DNA of 64,000 nucleotides from Bacteroidales bacterium KHT7 (GTDB taxonomy: Bacteria > Bacteroidota > Bacteroidia > Bacteroidales > Bacteroidaceae): positions 120,531 through 184,530 of the forward strand of contig FNBQ01000003.1 of the NCBI GenBank assembly GCA_900102385.1. The letters run 5' to 3'. Below the pieces are notes generated by a model. The model did not search any database. It saw only the letters and a program-made list of their open reading frames with translations, and was not told where the DNA came from. This document shows positions 1 to 7,701 of the stretch, piece after piece. Numbering within the stretch: position 1 is the first letter of the stretch; every line of letters starts with the position of its first letter. Both the position numbers and the translations under genes were made by a program.

Positions 1-21
1 CATTTTTCAACGGCAAAGATA
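1..21 (-). promoter_or_regulatory. -7 element and start codon of a minus-strand gene that runs off the left edge
   Basis: On the minus strand a TATCTTTG element (positions 21-14) lies just upstream of an ATG at 3-1. This matches the Bacteroidetes -7 consensus TAnnTTTG followed by a start codon, so a gene very probably begins at the window edge. No convincing -33 TTTG was found. Nothing can be said about the product. Confidence 0.45.
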
Positions 22-66
22 GTAAAAAAACTGACGAATAAGCGTAGTTTTCAGTCTATAAAAACC

Positions 67-104
67 AAAAAAGGCTCGCTACACTTTGTGTAACAAGCCT
101 TTAA
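67..104 (-). terminator. Intrinsic terminator of the small lipoprotein gene
   Basis: Read on the minus strand, an AAAGGCT/AGCCTTT stem continues into a TACAC/GTGTA inner stem with an AAA loop and is followed by a T run. It lies about 20 bases past the stop codon of the small lipoprotein gene. Confidence 0.75.
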
Positions 105-122
105 TTTCTTACTGTTCGTAAA

Positions 123-296
123 TTACTTTACTGAGTCAGCAGCAACTGAATCGGCAGCAACTGTATCAGCAGCAGTAGTATCAACTGTAGCAACTGAATC
201 TGAATCAGCAGCGTTAGCAGCTGCATCGTTCTTATTACCACATGAAGCCAAAGAGATAGCTGCGAAAGCTACGAACAAAAATACAAGTTTCTTCAT
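123..296 (-). CDS. Small Asp/Ser/Ala-rich lipoprotein
   Basis: A 57-residue lipoprotein. The ATG at 296 was chosen because the protein then starts MKKLVFLF with a hydrophobic signal and an SPII lipobox (SLASC, Cys18); an upstream in-frame ATG at 326 would bury the signal. The mature chain is low complexity, a degenerate TAADTVAADSVAADS-type repeat rich in Asp, Ser, Ala, Thr and Val with no aromatics. Such tiny lipoproteins are common in Bacteroidales, and I know of no defined function. It has its own TACTTTTG -7 element (356-349) and a terminator, so it is probably monocistronic and may be well expressed. It is presumably anchored in the outer or inner membrane with a disordered tail. Confidence 0.8.
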   Translation of the reverse strand: MKKLVFLFVAFAAISLASCGNKNDAAANAADSDSVATVDTTAADTVAADSVAADSVK

Positions 297-613
297 TTTT
301 TTTTGCTTTTTAAATCTGTAAAACAATCATTTGCTTATTAAAACGATGCAAAAGTAATCACTTTTTTGATACAACGTATATTTTTTTTGAAGTTTTTTTC
401 ACTCTTTCTGTAACTTTTTTATAACTATTTTATTTTCAAGATATTACAGATTTACATTTTTAGCATTACTTTAGCGTCCAAAACAATACACTTCAAATAA
501 AACACGATAAAAATGTTCTACAATAGTGTTTTTACACAAAAATTAAATTCATTTTATTTTGTCTGGCTATCGTTTTACAGTATCTTTGCCAAAGATATAT
601 TATAAGGTAAAAG
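297..613. other. AT-rich intergenic region with divergent promoters
   Basis: No gene was seen in these 317 bases. They hold the minus-strand -7 element of the small lipoprotein gene (TACTTTTG, 356-349) and, at the other end, the plus-strand mtaB promoter. The middle is very AT-rich without clear repeats. Confidence 0.5.
558..588 (+). promoter_or_regulatory. Bacteroidetes-type promoter of mtaB
   Basis: TTTG (558-561), a 19-base spacer, then TATCTTTG (581-588). This is an exact match to the Bacteroidetes consensus. It predicts transcription starting near 592, a leader of about 22 bases before the mtaB ATG at 614. Confidence 0.8.
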
Positions 614-1966
614 ATGATTGATTTATCAATATTCCAGCATAAAAAAGTGGCTTTCTACACGCTCGGATGTAAGTTGAACTTTGCCGAAACATCGTCGATA
701 GGCAAATCGCTGAAAAACATCGGCGTTGAAAAAGCCGGAGAAAACGAAACAGCAGACATCTGCATAATAAACACATGTTCGGTTACCGAGGTTGCCGACC
801 AGAAAGGTCGTCATGCCATAAACAAACTTGTGCGCGAGAATCCGGGAGCATTCGTAGTGGTTATAGGCTGCTACGCACAGCTCAAACCCGAGCAAGTGGC
901 TGCCATAAAGGGAGTTGACCTTGTTCTGGGAGCCGAGCAGAAAGGACAGATAATCGAATACATGTCCGAAGCGATGGTTCAGCGGATGCAGAACGGCGAG
1001 GGAGACTCGCATCTGCACGAGTTTCATCAGGTGGCAACGAAGGATATTAAATCGTTCGCACCGTCGTGCTCGTGCGGCGACCGCACCCGATATTTCCTGA
1101 AGGTTCAAGACGGCTGCAACTACTATTGCACATACTGCACCATTCCTATTGCGCGCGGAAACAGCCGAAACGGTTCTATCGCATCGCTCGTGAAACAAGC
1201 CGAAGAGGTGGTTCAGGAAGGCGGAAAGGAAATCGTTCTGACAGGCGTGAACATCGGCGACTTCGGGCACTCTACAAACGAGAAATTCGCAGACCTTGTA
1301 AACGCTCTCGACAAAGTTGAGGGAATTGAGCGATACAGAATATCATCAATCGAACCAAACCTTATTACAAACGAGATTGTGGACTATTGTGCCGAATCGA
1401 AAGCATTCATGCCGCACTTTCATATTCCGTTGCAAAGCGGAAGCAACAGCGTTCTGAAACTGATGCACCGCCGCTACACAACCGAATTCTTTGCCGAGAA
1501 AATTAACTACATCCGCCAGAAAATGCCAGATGTATTCTTCGGCGTTGACGTAATCGTGGGCACACGAGGCGAGACCGACGAATATTTTGAGGAGGCCTAC
1601 CGATTCATCGAGTCACTGCCAATCTCGCAGTTGCACGTGTTCAGTTACAGCGAGCGTCCGGGCACTCAGGCCTTGAAAATAGACTATGTGGTATCGCCCG
1701 AAGTAAAGCATGAGCGCAGCCAGAGGCTTTTGGCTCTCTCGGACAGAAAACTGCATGATTTTTACGAGAGATTCATCGGAACGATACGCCCCGTTCTGCT
1801 GGAGAAGCCGAAGGCTGGAATGCCAATCCACGGATTTACAGATAATTACATAAAGGTTGAGATTGAACCGACCGACAAGAATATGAAGCTGATAAACACC
1901 ATTGTAAACATAGAGTTGAAAGGCTTCAACCACAACGGAACGGCACTTGAAGGAGTTTTGGCATGA
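614..1966 (+). CDS. mtaB: tRNA t6A37 methylthiotransferase MtaB
   Basis: A radical-SAM methylthiotransferase expected to convert t6A37 to ms2t6A37 in tRNAs reading ANN codons. It has the MTTase N-terminal domain with three cluster cysteines (Cys19 in LGCKLN, Cys55 in NTCSV, Cys86 in GCYAQ). The radical-SAM motif CNYYCTYC follows (Cys168, Cys172, Cys175), and a short C-terminal TRAM-like segment from about residue 390. The 450-residue length is typical. The GCKLN signature and overall pattern favour MtaB over MiaB or RimO. It overlaps the next gene by four bases (ATGA), indicating translational coupling with the glycosyltransferase. Cytoplasmic. Confidence 0.93.
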   Translation: MIDLSIFQHKKVAFYTLGCKLNFAETSSIGKSLKNIGVEKAGENETADICIINTCSVTEVADQKGRHAINKLVRENPGAFVVVIGCYAQLKPEQVAAIKGVDLVLGAEQKGQIIEYMSEAMVQRMQNGEGDSHLHEFHQVATKDIKSFAPSCSCGDRTRYFLKVQDGCNYYCTYCTIPIARGNSRNGSIASLVKQAEEVVQEGGKEIVLTGVNIGDFGHSTNEKFADLVNALDKVEGIERYRISSIEPNLITNEIVDYCAESKAFMPHFHIPLQSGSNSVLKLMHRRYTTEFFAEKINYIRQKMPDVFFGVDVIVGTRGETDEYFEEAYRFIESLPISQLHVFSYSERPGTQALKIDYVVSPEVKHERSQRLLALSDRKLHDFYERFIGTIRPVLLEKPKAGMPIHGFTDNYIKVEIEPTDKNMKLINTIVNIELKGFNHNGTALEGVLA

Positions 1967-2988
1967 AAAGAGTTTCGATAGTAATACTAAACTGGAACGG
2001 CAAGGAGATGCTGAGAAAATATCTCCCTTCGGTGCTAAAATTCAGCAATGGCGAGGATTTTGAAGTCTGCGTTGCCGACAACGCATCGACCGACTCATCG
2101 GTAGAAATGCTGAAAGCCGAGTTTCCGAGCGTGAGAATTGAACAACTCGACATGAACTACGGCTTTGCACAAGGCTACAACATCGCGCTGAAGCGCATCG
2201 AGGCTGAATATTACATTCTGCTAAACAGCGACGTTGAGGTTACTGAAAACTGGATTGAGCCGATGCTTCAGTATCTCGACTTCAACCCAGATGTAGCGGC
2301 GTGCCAGCCTAAGATTCTGAGCGCGCACGACCACTCAACATTCGAGTATGCCGGGGCTGCCGGAGGCTACATCGACAAGTACGGCTACCCTTTCTGCCGC
2401 GGAAGAATTTTCGACACGGTAGAGAAAGACAACGGGCAGTACGACGAGCCGGCATCGGTTATGTGGGCAACGGGCGCGGCCTTGATGGTTCGCGCGGCTG
2501 ATTTTCACAGCATTGGCGGACTCGACCCGAAATTCTTTGCACACATGGAAGAGATTGACTTCTGTTGGCGACTCCGTTCGCGCGGCAGAGGTATCGTGTA
2601 CATCCCCGACAGTAAGGTCTTTCATGTTGGCGGCGGAACTCTTCCGAAGAACAATCCGTTCAAGACGTTCCTGAACTTCAGAAACAATCTGCTGATGCTC
2701 TACAAAAACGTTCCAGACGATTGTCTGAAACGCATTATGATTGTCCGCTTCTGGCTCGACATGCTTGCCATGCTTGTCTTTGCCCTTAAAATGCAGATGG
2801 GCGACGCAAAGGCGGTTATCAGAGCGCGAAAGGAGTTCAAAAAACTCAGAAAAACGCTTTACAAAGACATCAGAAAGCAGAACATGGCTCTTGCAACCAA
2901 CAAATATCCGGCTGAATGGTGGGACAAAAGTCTGCTGAAAGCCTATCATATAAACGGAAAAAAGACATTCTCCGAACTAAACTTTTAA
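1963..2988 (+). CDS. Family 2 glycosyltransferase
   Basis: A GT2 (GT-A fold) enzyme of 341 residues. It has the N-terminal VSIVILNWNG motif, nucleotide-binding VADNASTD (37-44), an LNSDVEV DxD-like metal site near Asp90, and the acceptor-side HMEEIDFCWR motif near residue 200 typical of rhamnosyl-type GT2 enzymes. A weak hydrophobic stretch near residues 255-275 may associate with the membrane. It is probably involved in cell-surface polysaccharide or glycolipid assembly; substrate and acceptor cannot be read from sequence. It is coupled to mtaB by a 4-base overlap and followed after 3 bases by the plug-domain gene, so the three form one operon. Confidence 0.9.
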   Translation: MKRVSIVILNWNGKEMLRKYLPSVLKFSNGEDFEVCVADNASTDSSVEMLKAEFPSVRIEQLDMNYGFAQGYNIALKRIEAEYYILLNSDVEVTENWIEPMLQYLDFNPDVAACQPKILSAHDHSTFEYAGAAGGYIDKYGYPFCRGRIFDTVEKDNGQYDEPASVMWATGAALMVRAADFHSIGGLDPKFFAHMEEIDFCWRLRSRGRGIVYIPDSKVFHVGGGTLPKNNPFKTFLNFRNNLLMLYKNVPDDCLKRIMIVRFWLDMLAMLVFALKMQMGDAKAVIRARKEFKKLRKTLYKDIRKQNMALATNKYPAEWWDKSLLKAYHINGKKTFSELNF

Positions 2989-2991
2989 GTA

Positions 2992-4221
2992 ATGAAAAAC
3001 ATCTGGCTAATCATAGCGACAACCTTTATCTGCACGGCTGCCAAGGCTCAAAACACGGTTGTGAACGACCGCAACATCCATTCTGTTCAGTGCGTGGCAA
3101 ACAACGACTGGAGCCAACTGCCTATAATCGGACTGAACGACGATATGCAGATAAACATCTCGTTCGACGAGTTGTCGCACGATTACCGGAAGTTTCATTA
3201 CACCATCCGCCATTGCGACCGCAACTGGCAGCCAACCGACATGCTCGACTCGGAATACATCAGCGGATTCAACGACCAGACAATTGACGACTACGCGCAA
3301 TCGATGAACACGACAGTTCCGTTTAACCACTACTCCATCGCGCTGCCAAACGAACAGATTCAGTTCAAACTATCTGGAAACTACAAACTTATAGTCTTCG
3401 AAGATGGAAAAAGTGAAGAAGAACCGTCGTTCACCACTAATTTCCACGTCGTTGACAGAAAAATCCTCGTCGGAGCGACAATTTCGGGAAATACCGACAT
3501 CAATAACCGAACTACGAGCCAGCAACTCGACATCAGCATGAATCTGACATCGATGCGCATTAACTACTGCAAAACTGAACTGACAACCATCGTTACGCAA
3601 AACCGACGATACGAAACCCGACGGAGCGTCGAGCCGAGTTACATAAGCAGTTCGGCTCTGAAATTTGAGCACAACAGAGATTTGATTTTCGACGGAAACA
3701 ATGAATACCGACGCTTTGAGGTTACAAACCATCTTAACGGAACGATGGGCGTTGACCGCATAAGATGGAACAAGGCTGAAGAACATTTCGATGTTTTTCT
3801 GTTCGAAGATGAGCCACGTCAAAACTACTCGTACGACGAGGATAAAAACGGACTTTTCTACATCCGAAACGAGAATCGCGAAGACATAGACACCGAGAGC
3901 GACTACATGCTCGTTCACTTCAGTCTAAAAAGCGAACCGCTTGTTAATGAGCGAGTTTTTATAAACGGCGCATTTACCGGCGGCTGTTTCATTCCGGAGT
4001 ACGAGATGCAATATAATACGCTTACGCAACGCTACGAACAAGCAGTATTGCTTAAGCAAGGTCAGTACAACTACTTGTATACCAACCAGAAAGGCAAGCC
4101 TCTTGCCGACATCGAAGGCAATTTTTACGAAACCCGAAACGAATATCAGATTTTCGTCTACTACCATCCTTTCGGAGCGCGCTACGACCAACTTATCGGC
4201 TTCTGCCAGCAGAAAAATTAG
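2992..4221 (+). CDS. DUF5103 / type IX secretion plug-domain protein
   Basis: A 409-residue secreted protein with a signal peptide (MKNIWLIIATTFICTAAKAQ). Its N-terminal part matches my recollection of DUF5103: a conserved YTIRHCDRNWQPTDML segment, YISGFND, and LPNEQIQFKLSGNYKL at about residues 65-145. This family includes the Plug that closes the periplasmic face of the SprA translocon of the type IX secretion system. The rest is predicted beta-rich, ending in YHPFGARYDQLIGF. Whether the protein serves T9SS here is inference, since no other T9SS genes are in the window. It is the last gene of the mtaB operon and its stop overlaps the convergent phosphatase gene by four bases. Confidence 0.8.
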   Translation: MKNIWLIIATTFICTAAKAQNTVVNDRNIHSVQCVANNDWSQLPIIGLNDDMQINISFDELSHDYRKFHYTIRHCDRNWQPTDMLDSEYISGFNDQTIDDYAQSMNTTVPFNHYSIALPNEQIQFKLSGNYKLIVFEDGKSEEEPSFTTNFHVVDRKILVGATISGNTDINNRTTSQQLDISMNLTSMRINYCKTELTTIVTQNRRYETRRSVEPSYISSSALKFEHNRDLIFDGNNEYRRFEVTNHLNGTMGVDRIRWNKAEEHFDVFLFEDEPRQNYSYDEDKNGLFYIRNENREDIDTESDYMLVHFSLKSEPLVNERVFINGAFTGGCFIPEYEMQYNTLTQRYEQAVLLKQGQYNYLYTNQKGKPLADIEGNFYETRNEYQIFVYYHPFGARYDQLIGFCQQKN

Positions 4222-5906
4222 TCATCGAAGAGCAAGCGTGCATCTCTCGCAGCCGCCTTCCGGCACCAGTCCTCGGGCACAAACTTCCAGTTGTTGAATG
4301 GCTTAGGGTCAATCCGTTGTTTTTTCTCGATATATTCAGTAATGTAATATCTGATGTCGTAAGGCGTGGCATCCACCACCCTGCTTTCAAGTTCATCGTG
4401 CGGAATTCCGCAGCCCTTCGTCAGAATCTCGCCACCGCCGTTGGCACGATAGGCATTCATCGCCACAGTATAATCGGCATCCATGCTGAAAGGCTCGCCG
4501 TTTCGCATACTTTTTATCGAAATCTTCTCGCCGGCAGGTTTAGTTACATCGACCTCATAGACGATTCCGACAGCCGAATCGAAGTTGAAATTCGGATTTT
4601 TGAAACCGTAATGGCGCGGCGCGTTCGTTGTGTCGAGCAGCAGCAGATGGTCGTCGGGCGAAGTCATAACATCGACCCACTTCATGTAACTGTATTCCAG
4701 ATAATCCTTTATCTCGCTGCCCTTCAGACGCATTGTGTAGAGCGAATTTTCGTATCGGTAGAACTTGAACATATCGCGCATGGTAAGCGCGCCGCCGCGA
4801 AGCACCGAATTGTACGACAGAGGCGCGGCAAAGCTCACATCAGCCCCCGTTTTGCTTAGCTGAACTTGATGAATGAAATCGACAAAGGCACACGGACCGA
4901 AATACGCCTTGTTCTCCTCAATCTGATGCTTAATCTCGCCCACACGATGAGAAACGTAACTCTTTACGGCATAATACTGCGCGCGGAACTGCTGAAAAAG
5001 TTCGTTTCCGTTGATGTCTAAATCATGAATGTCGGCAAGCTGCGGATTTATCTTCTTGTCAACAACCTTGCCGTCGCACTTCGTTACAATCATCTCCACA
5101 TCGCTCACCTTGTAGGCGTTTGCTCCCGGATCGATGCAGCAGACCTTTTCGCCGCAGGTGTTCTCAATCCAGTCGAGACGGCGCACATGGTCGTGCCCAA
5201 AGAAAACGATGTCGAATCCCGGCACTTGCTGAGCCACCTCCCACGATGCGTTCTCCTTGCCGTCGGGCATCACCATTCCCTCGTCCTTGCCTGAATGGAA
5301 CAATCCAACAAGAACATCGGGCTTCTCTTCTTCCTTGATACGATTTACCCAATATTTGGCAGACTCGAGCATATCGACAGGCTTCAGACCGTTCCAAAGG
5401 CGATGCGGAAACCAGTTGGCAAGCATCGGCGACGTTAGTCCGAGCACGGCAATCTTAACGCCTTCGCGATGGAGTATTATATAAGGTGTAAAATAAGGCC
5501 CGCCAGTCTTTTCGTTCAGAATATTTGCTGCCAGAATCGGAAAATCGCATTGCTCAACGAAACGGTCGTAAACCTCGTGCCCCGTCTCAATGTCGTGGTT
5601 TCCGATGGTGCAGGCATCGAATTTCATGTAGTTCATCATCTGCGCCGCTAGATGCTTTGAGCACGTATCGACAACATTGTAGAAATATGCCGACGGCTGT
5701 CCCTGAAGCATGTCGCCACCGTCGAGCAGGACGAGCGCGTCTTTGTATTTCTCGCGCTGTTCAGCAACGTAAGTGTGCAGTCGGCACAGGCTTCCGATAC
5801 TGGCATTTCCCGAACGGTCGCGAATGAAATCGTACGGAAAATAATTGCCGTGAATATCTGTACAATGAACGAATTTTAGTCTGACTTCCTTATTGTTTTC
5901 CATCAT
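4218..5906 (-). CDS. 5'-nucleotidase/UshA-type metallophosphatase
   Basis: A two-domain phosphoesterase of 562 residues. The N-terminal calcineurin-like domain carries the metal ligands HCTDIHGNYF, DGGDMLQG, GNHDIE and GHDHV. The C-terminal 5'-nucleotidase substrate domain (about 330-520) includes NANGGGE-like MNAYRANGGGE. Members hydrolyse nucleotide monophosphates, UDP-sugars or cyclic nucleotides. Unlike UshA it shows no signal peptide, so it is predicted to be cytoplasmic. A near-consensus -7 element TAAATTCG (5929-5922) with an upstream TTG supports a start at 5906 or the adjacent ATG at 5903. It is convergent with the plug gene. Confidence 0.87.
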   Translation of the reverse strand: MMENNKEVRLKFVHCTDIHGNYFPYDFIRDRSGNASIGSLCRLHTYVAEQREKYKDALVLLDGGDMLQGQPSAYFYNVVDTCSKHLAAQMMNYMKFDACTIGNHDIETGHEVYDRFVEQCDFPILAANILNEKTGGPYFTPYIILHREGVKIAVLGLTSPMLANWFPHRLWNGLKPVDMLESAKYWVNRIKEEEKPDVLVGLFHSGKDEGMVMPDGKENASWEVAQQVPGFDIVFFGHDHVRRLDWIENTCGEKVCCIDPGANAYKVSDVEMIVTKCDGKVVDKKINPQLADIHDLDINGNELFQQFRAQYYAVKSYVSHRVGEIKHQIEENKAYFGPCAFVDFIHQVQLSKTGADVSFAAPLSYNSVLRGGALTMRDMFKFYRYENSLYTMRLKGSEIKDYLEYSYMKWVDVMTSPDDHLLLLDTTNAPRHYGFKNPNFNFDSAVGIVYEVDVTKPAGEKISIKSMRNGEPFSMDADYTVAMNAYRANGGGEILTKGCGIPHDELESRVVDATPYDIRYYITEYIEKKQRIDPKPFNNWKFVPEDWCRKAAARDARLLFDD

Positions 5907-5996
5907 CTGTTATTTGCAATGCGAATTTAGCAAAAAATCACGTTTCGTGCAACTGAATGGCATTTATTTTGCAGAGTGCAAAACAAAAAAACTATT

Positions 5997-6704
5997 ATGG
6001 CAGTTGATTACTACAAAGTTCTAGGTATTGACAGAAACACTCCGCAGAAGGACATTAAGAGTGCCTACCGCAAGAGAAGCAAGCAGTTCCATCCCGACTT
6101 GCATCCCGACGATCCGAAGGCAGAAGCCAAGTTCAAGAAACTTCAGGAGGCTTACAACGTGCTGGGCGACGAGAACAAGCGCAAACTCTACGACCAGTAT
6201 GGCGAGAATTGGGAGAACATGAGCAAGATGGGCGGCGATCCGTTTGGAGGTGCAGGCGGCTTTGGCGGCGGCAATCCGTTTGGAGGCGGAAATCCTTTCG
6301 GAGGAGGTTTCGGAGGAGGCGGATTCAACACGTCCGACCTCGGCGACATCTTCAGCCAGATGTTTGGCGGAATGGGCGGCAGCCGAAGACGAAGTTCGGG
6401 AGGCTGCGGCGGCAGTTGTCATTCTCAGCCTGAGCCTGAGGAAACGCTGAGCACCGTAAACATCGACATGTACACCGCTCTGCTTGGCGGCGAAGTCATT
6501 GTTCAGACTCCGAGCGGAAGCAAAATAAAGCTTAAAGTTAAGCCTTGCACGCAAAACGGCACAAAGGTTAAACTTGCTGGTAAGGGCAAGCCGAAGAGCA
6601 ACGGATATTATTCCGACCTTATTATAACGTACAACGTTACGCTGCCCGAGTCGCTGTCGGACAAGCAGAAATCGCTTCTCGAGCAGATGCGAAATGCAGG
6701 ATAA
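5997..6704 (+). CDS. DnaJ-like co-chaperone with one C-terminal domain
   Basis: A J-domain protein of 235 residues. The ATG at 5997 (MAVDYYKVLG) gives the usual J-domain start. It has the J domain (1-70) with HPD at 32-34, a long Gly/Phe linker (80-130), and a single DnaJ C-terminal-type beta domain (about 155-225, ALLGGEVIVQTPSG to GKGKPK). CbpA-like proteins normally have two C-terminal domains and about 300 residues, so substrate domain I appears missing, as does the zinc-binding domain of DnaJ. A cysteine pair (GGCGGSC, 137/141) precedes the C-terminal domain. It should stimulate DnaK ATPase. It is convergent with the PfkB kinase gene across a shared terminator. Confidence 0.85.
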   Translation: MAVDYYKVLGIDRNTPQKDIKSAYRKRSKQFHPDLHPDDPKAEAKFKKLQEAYNVLGDENKRKLYDQYGENWENMSKMGGDPFGGAGGFGGGNPFGGGNPFGGGFGGGGFNTSDLGDIFSQMFGGMGGSRRRSSGGCGGSCHSQPEPEETLSTVNIDMYTALLGGEVIVQTPSGSKIKLKVKPCTQNGTKVKLAGKGKPKSNGYYSDLIITYNVTLPESLSDKQKSLLEQMRNAG

Positions 6705-6705
6705 T

Positions 6706-6758
6706 AAAGAAAATGCCTTTCATTCTGAAAATCAGCAGGATGAAAGACATTTCTTTTT
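6706..6758. terminator. Bidirectional terminator between the DnaJ-like and PfkB genes
   Basis: Inverted arms around ATGCCTTTCAT and ATGAAAGACAT, with an A run before and a T run after, lie between the two convergent stop codons. It can terminate both strands. Confidence 0.7.
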
Positions 6759-7680
6759 ATAGTCTGCGGCTTGCACCGAATTCTTTCGAAACTGAATTGT
6801 TAACACTCTGGCACACCTCGGCCGAGAAATCGGTGGCGCACTCTATGAGTTTTTGCCATTGCTCTGCCGACAGATTCTGAAGGTCGTTCTTGCAGACATC
6901 ATACTTAATCAGACCGTAAACAAAGCCGGCGTTGAAGTTATCGCCCGCGCCGATGGTGCTCACCGTCTCAACCTGCTTTACATCGTACTCGCCGCTAAAG
7001 TTTGCCGTGCGCAGCGAAACGCTCTTTCCGGCATTGGTACAGATGAAGCAAGGCACATGAAACTTTAGTTTCTCGTCGAAAAGGCGGTCGGCATCGTGCA
7101 TTCCGTACATCACATCAAAATCGTCGGCAGAACCACGGAAAACGCTGCACATCTCCATGTTTTCGAGGATTGACGACTGAAGTCGCACAAACTCGTCTTT
7201 ATGGTTGGCGCGATAGTTTATGTCGTAATACAGAATTGCGCCGCGCTCGTAGGCATACTGCAAAAATTGCAGAGTCTTTGGTCTGAGCACCGGATTTATA
7301 ACGAAATACGAGCCAAACATCACGATGTCGTCGCGGTTTATCTCAGGCAATACAAGTTCGAAATTATTCTTGTTGTAATCCTTGTAAAACGAATAGTTGG
7401 CATCGTTATTCTCATCGAGGAAAGCCAACGAAATGGGCGATTTTCCTTCGGGATACACACTAACGTATTCCGTTCCGACGCCGTTCTCTTTCATGAAGTT
7501 GATGATATTGTTGCCAACGTGGTCGTTGCCGATTTCCGTAATCATCGATACGGGCACACCGCATCTGCCAAGCGAAATCACACCGTTGAAAGTAGAACCT
7601 CCCGGAACCGCCGCCACAGGCTGCTCGTTCCTGAAAATAATGTCGAGAATAGTCTCTCCTATTCCTATTACCTTTCGCAT
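6757..7680 (-). CDS. PfkB-family carbohydrate kinase (fructokinase-like)
   Basis: A 307-residue ribokinase-fold sugar kinase. It shows the N-terminal GIGETILDIIF start, the substrate-side PGGSTFNGVISLGR loop (PfkB signature 1 region) and VSTIGAGDNFNAGF (signature 2) with the catalytic Asp of GAGD near residue 252. The family phosphorylates fructose, 2-keto-3-deoxygluconate, ribose or nucleosides; fructokinase is the usual annotation for this Bacteroidales type, but the substrate is not proven. It lies 21 bases downstream of nadE on the same strand, so the two may be co-transcribed. Confidence 0.88.
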   Translation of the reverse strand: MRKVIGIGETILDIIFRNEQPVAAVPGGSTFNGVISLGRCGVPVSMITEIGNDHVGNNIINFMKENGVGTEYVSVYPEGKSPISLAFLDENNDANYSFYKDYNKNNFELVLPEINRDDIVMFGSYFVINPVLRPKTLQFLQYAYERGAILYYDINYRANHKDEFVRLQSSILENMEMCSVFRGSADDFDVMYGMHDADRLFDEKLKFHVPCFICTNAGKSVSLRTANFSGEYDVKQVETVSTIGAGDNFNAGFVYGLIKYDVCKNDLQNLSAEQWQKLIECATDFSAEVCQSVNNSVSKEFGASRRL

Positions 7681-7701
7681 CTTATTGTTATTTTTAATAA
7701 T

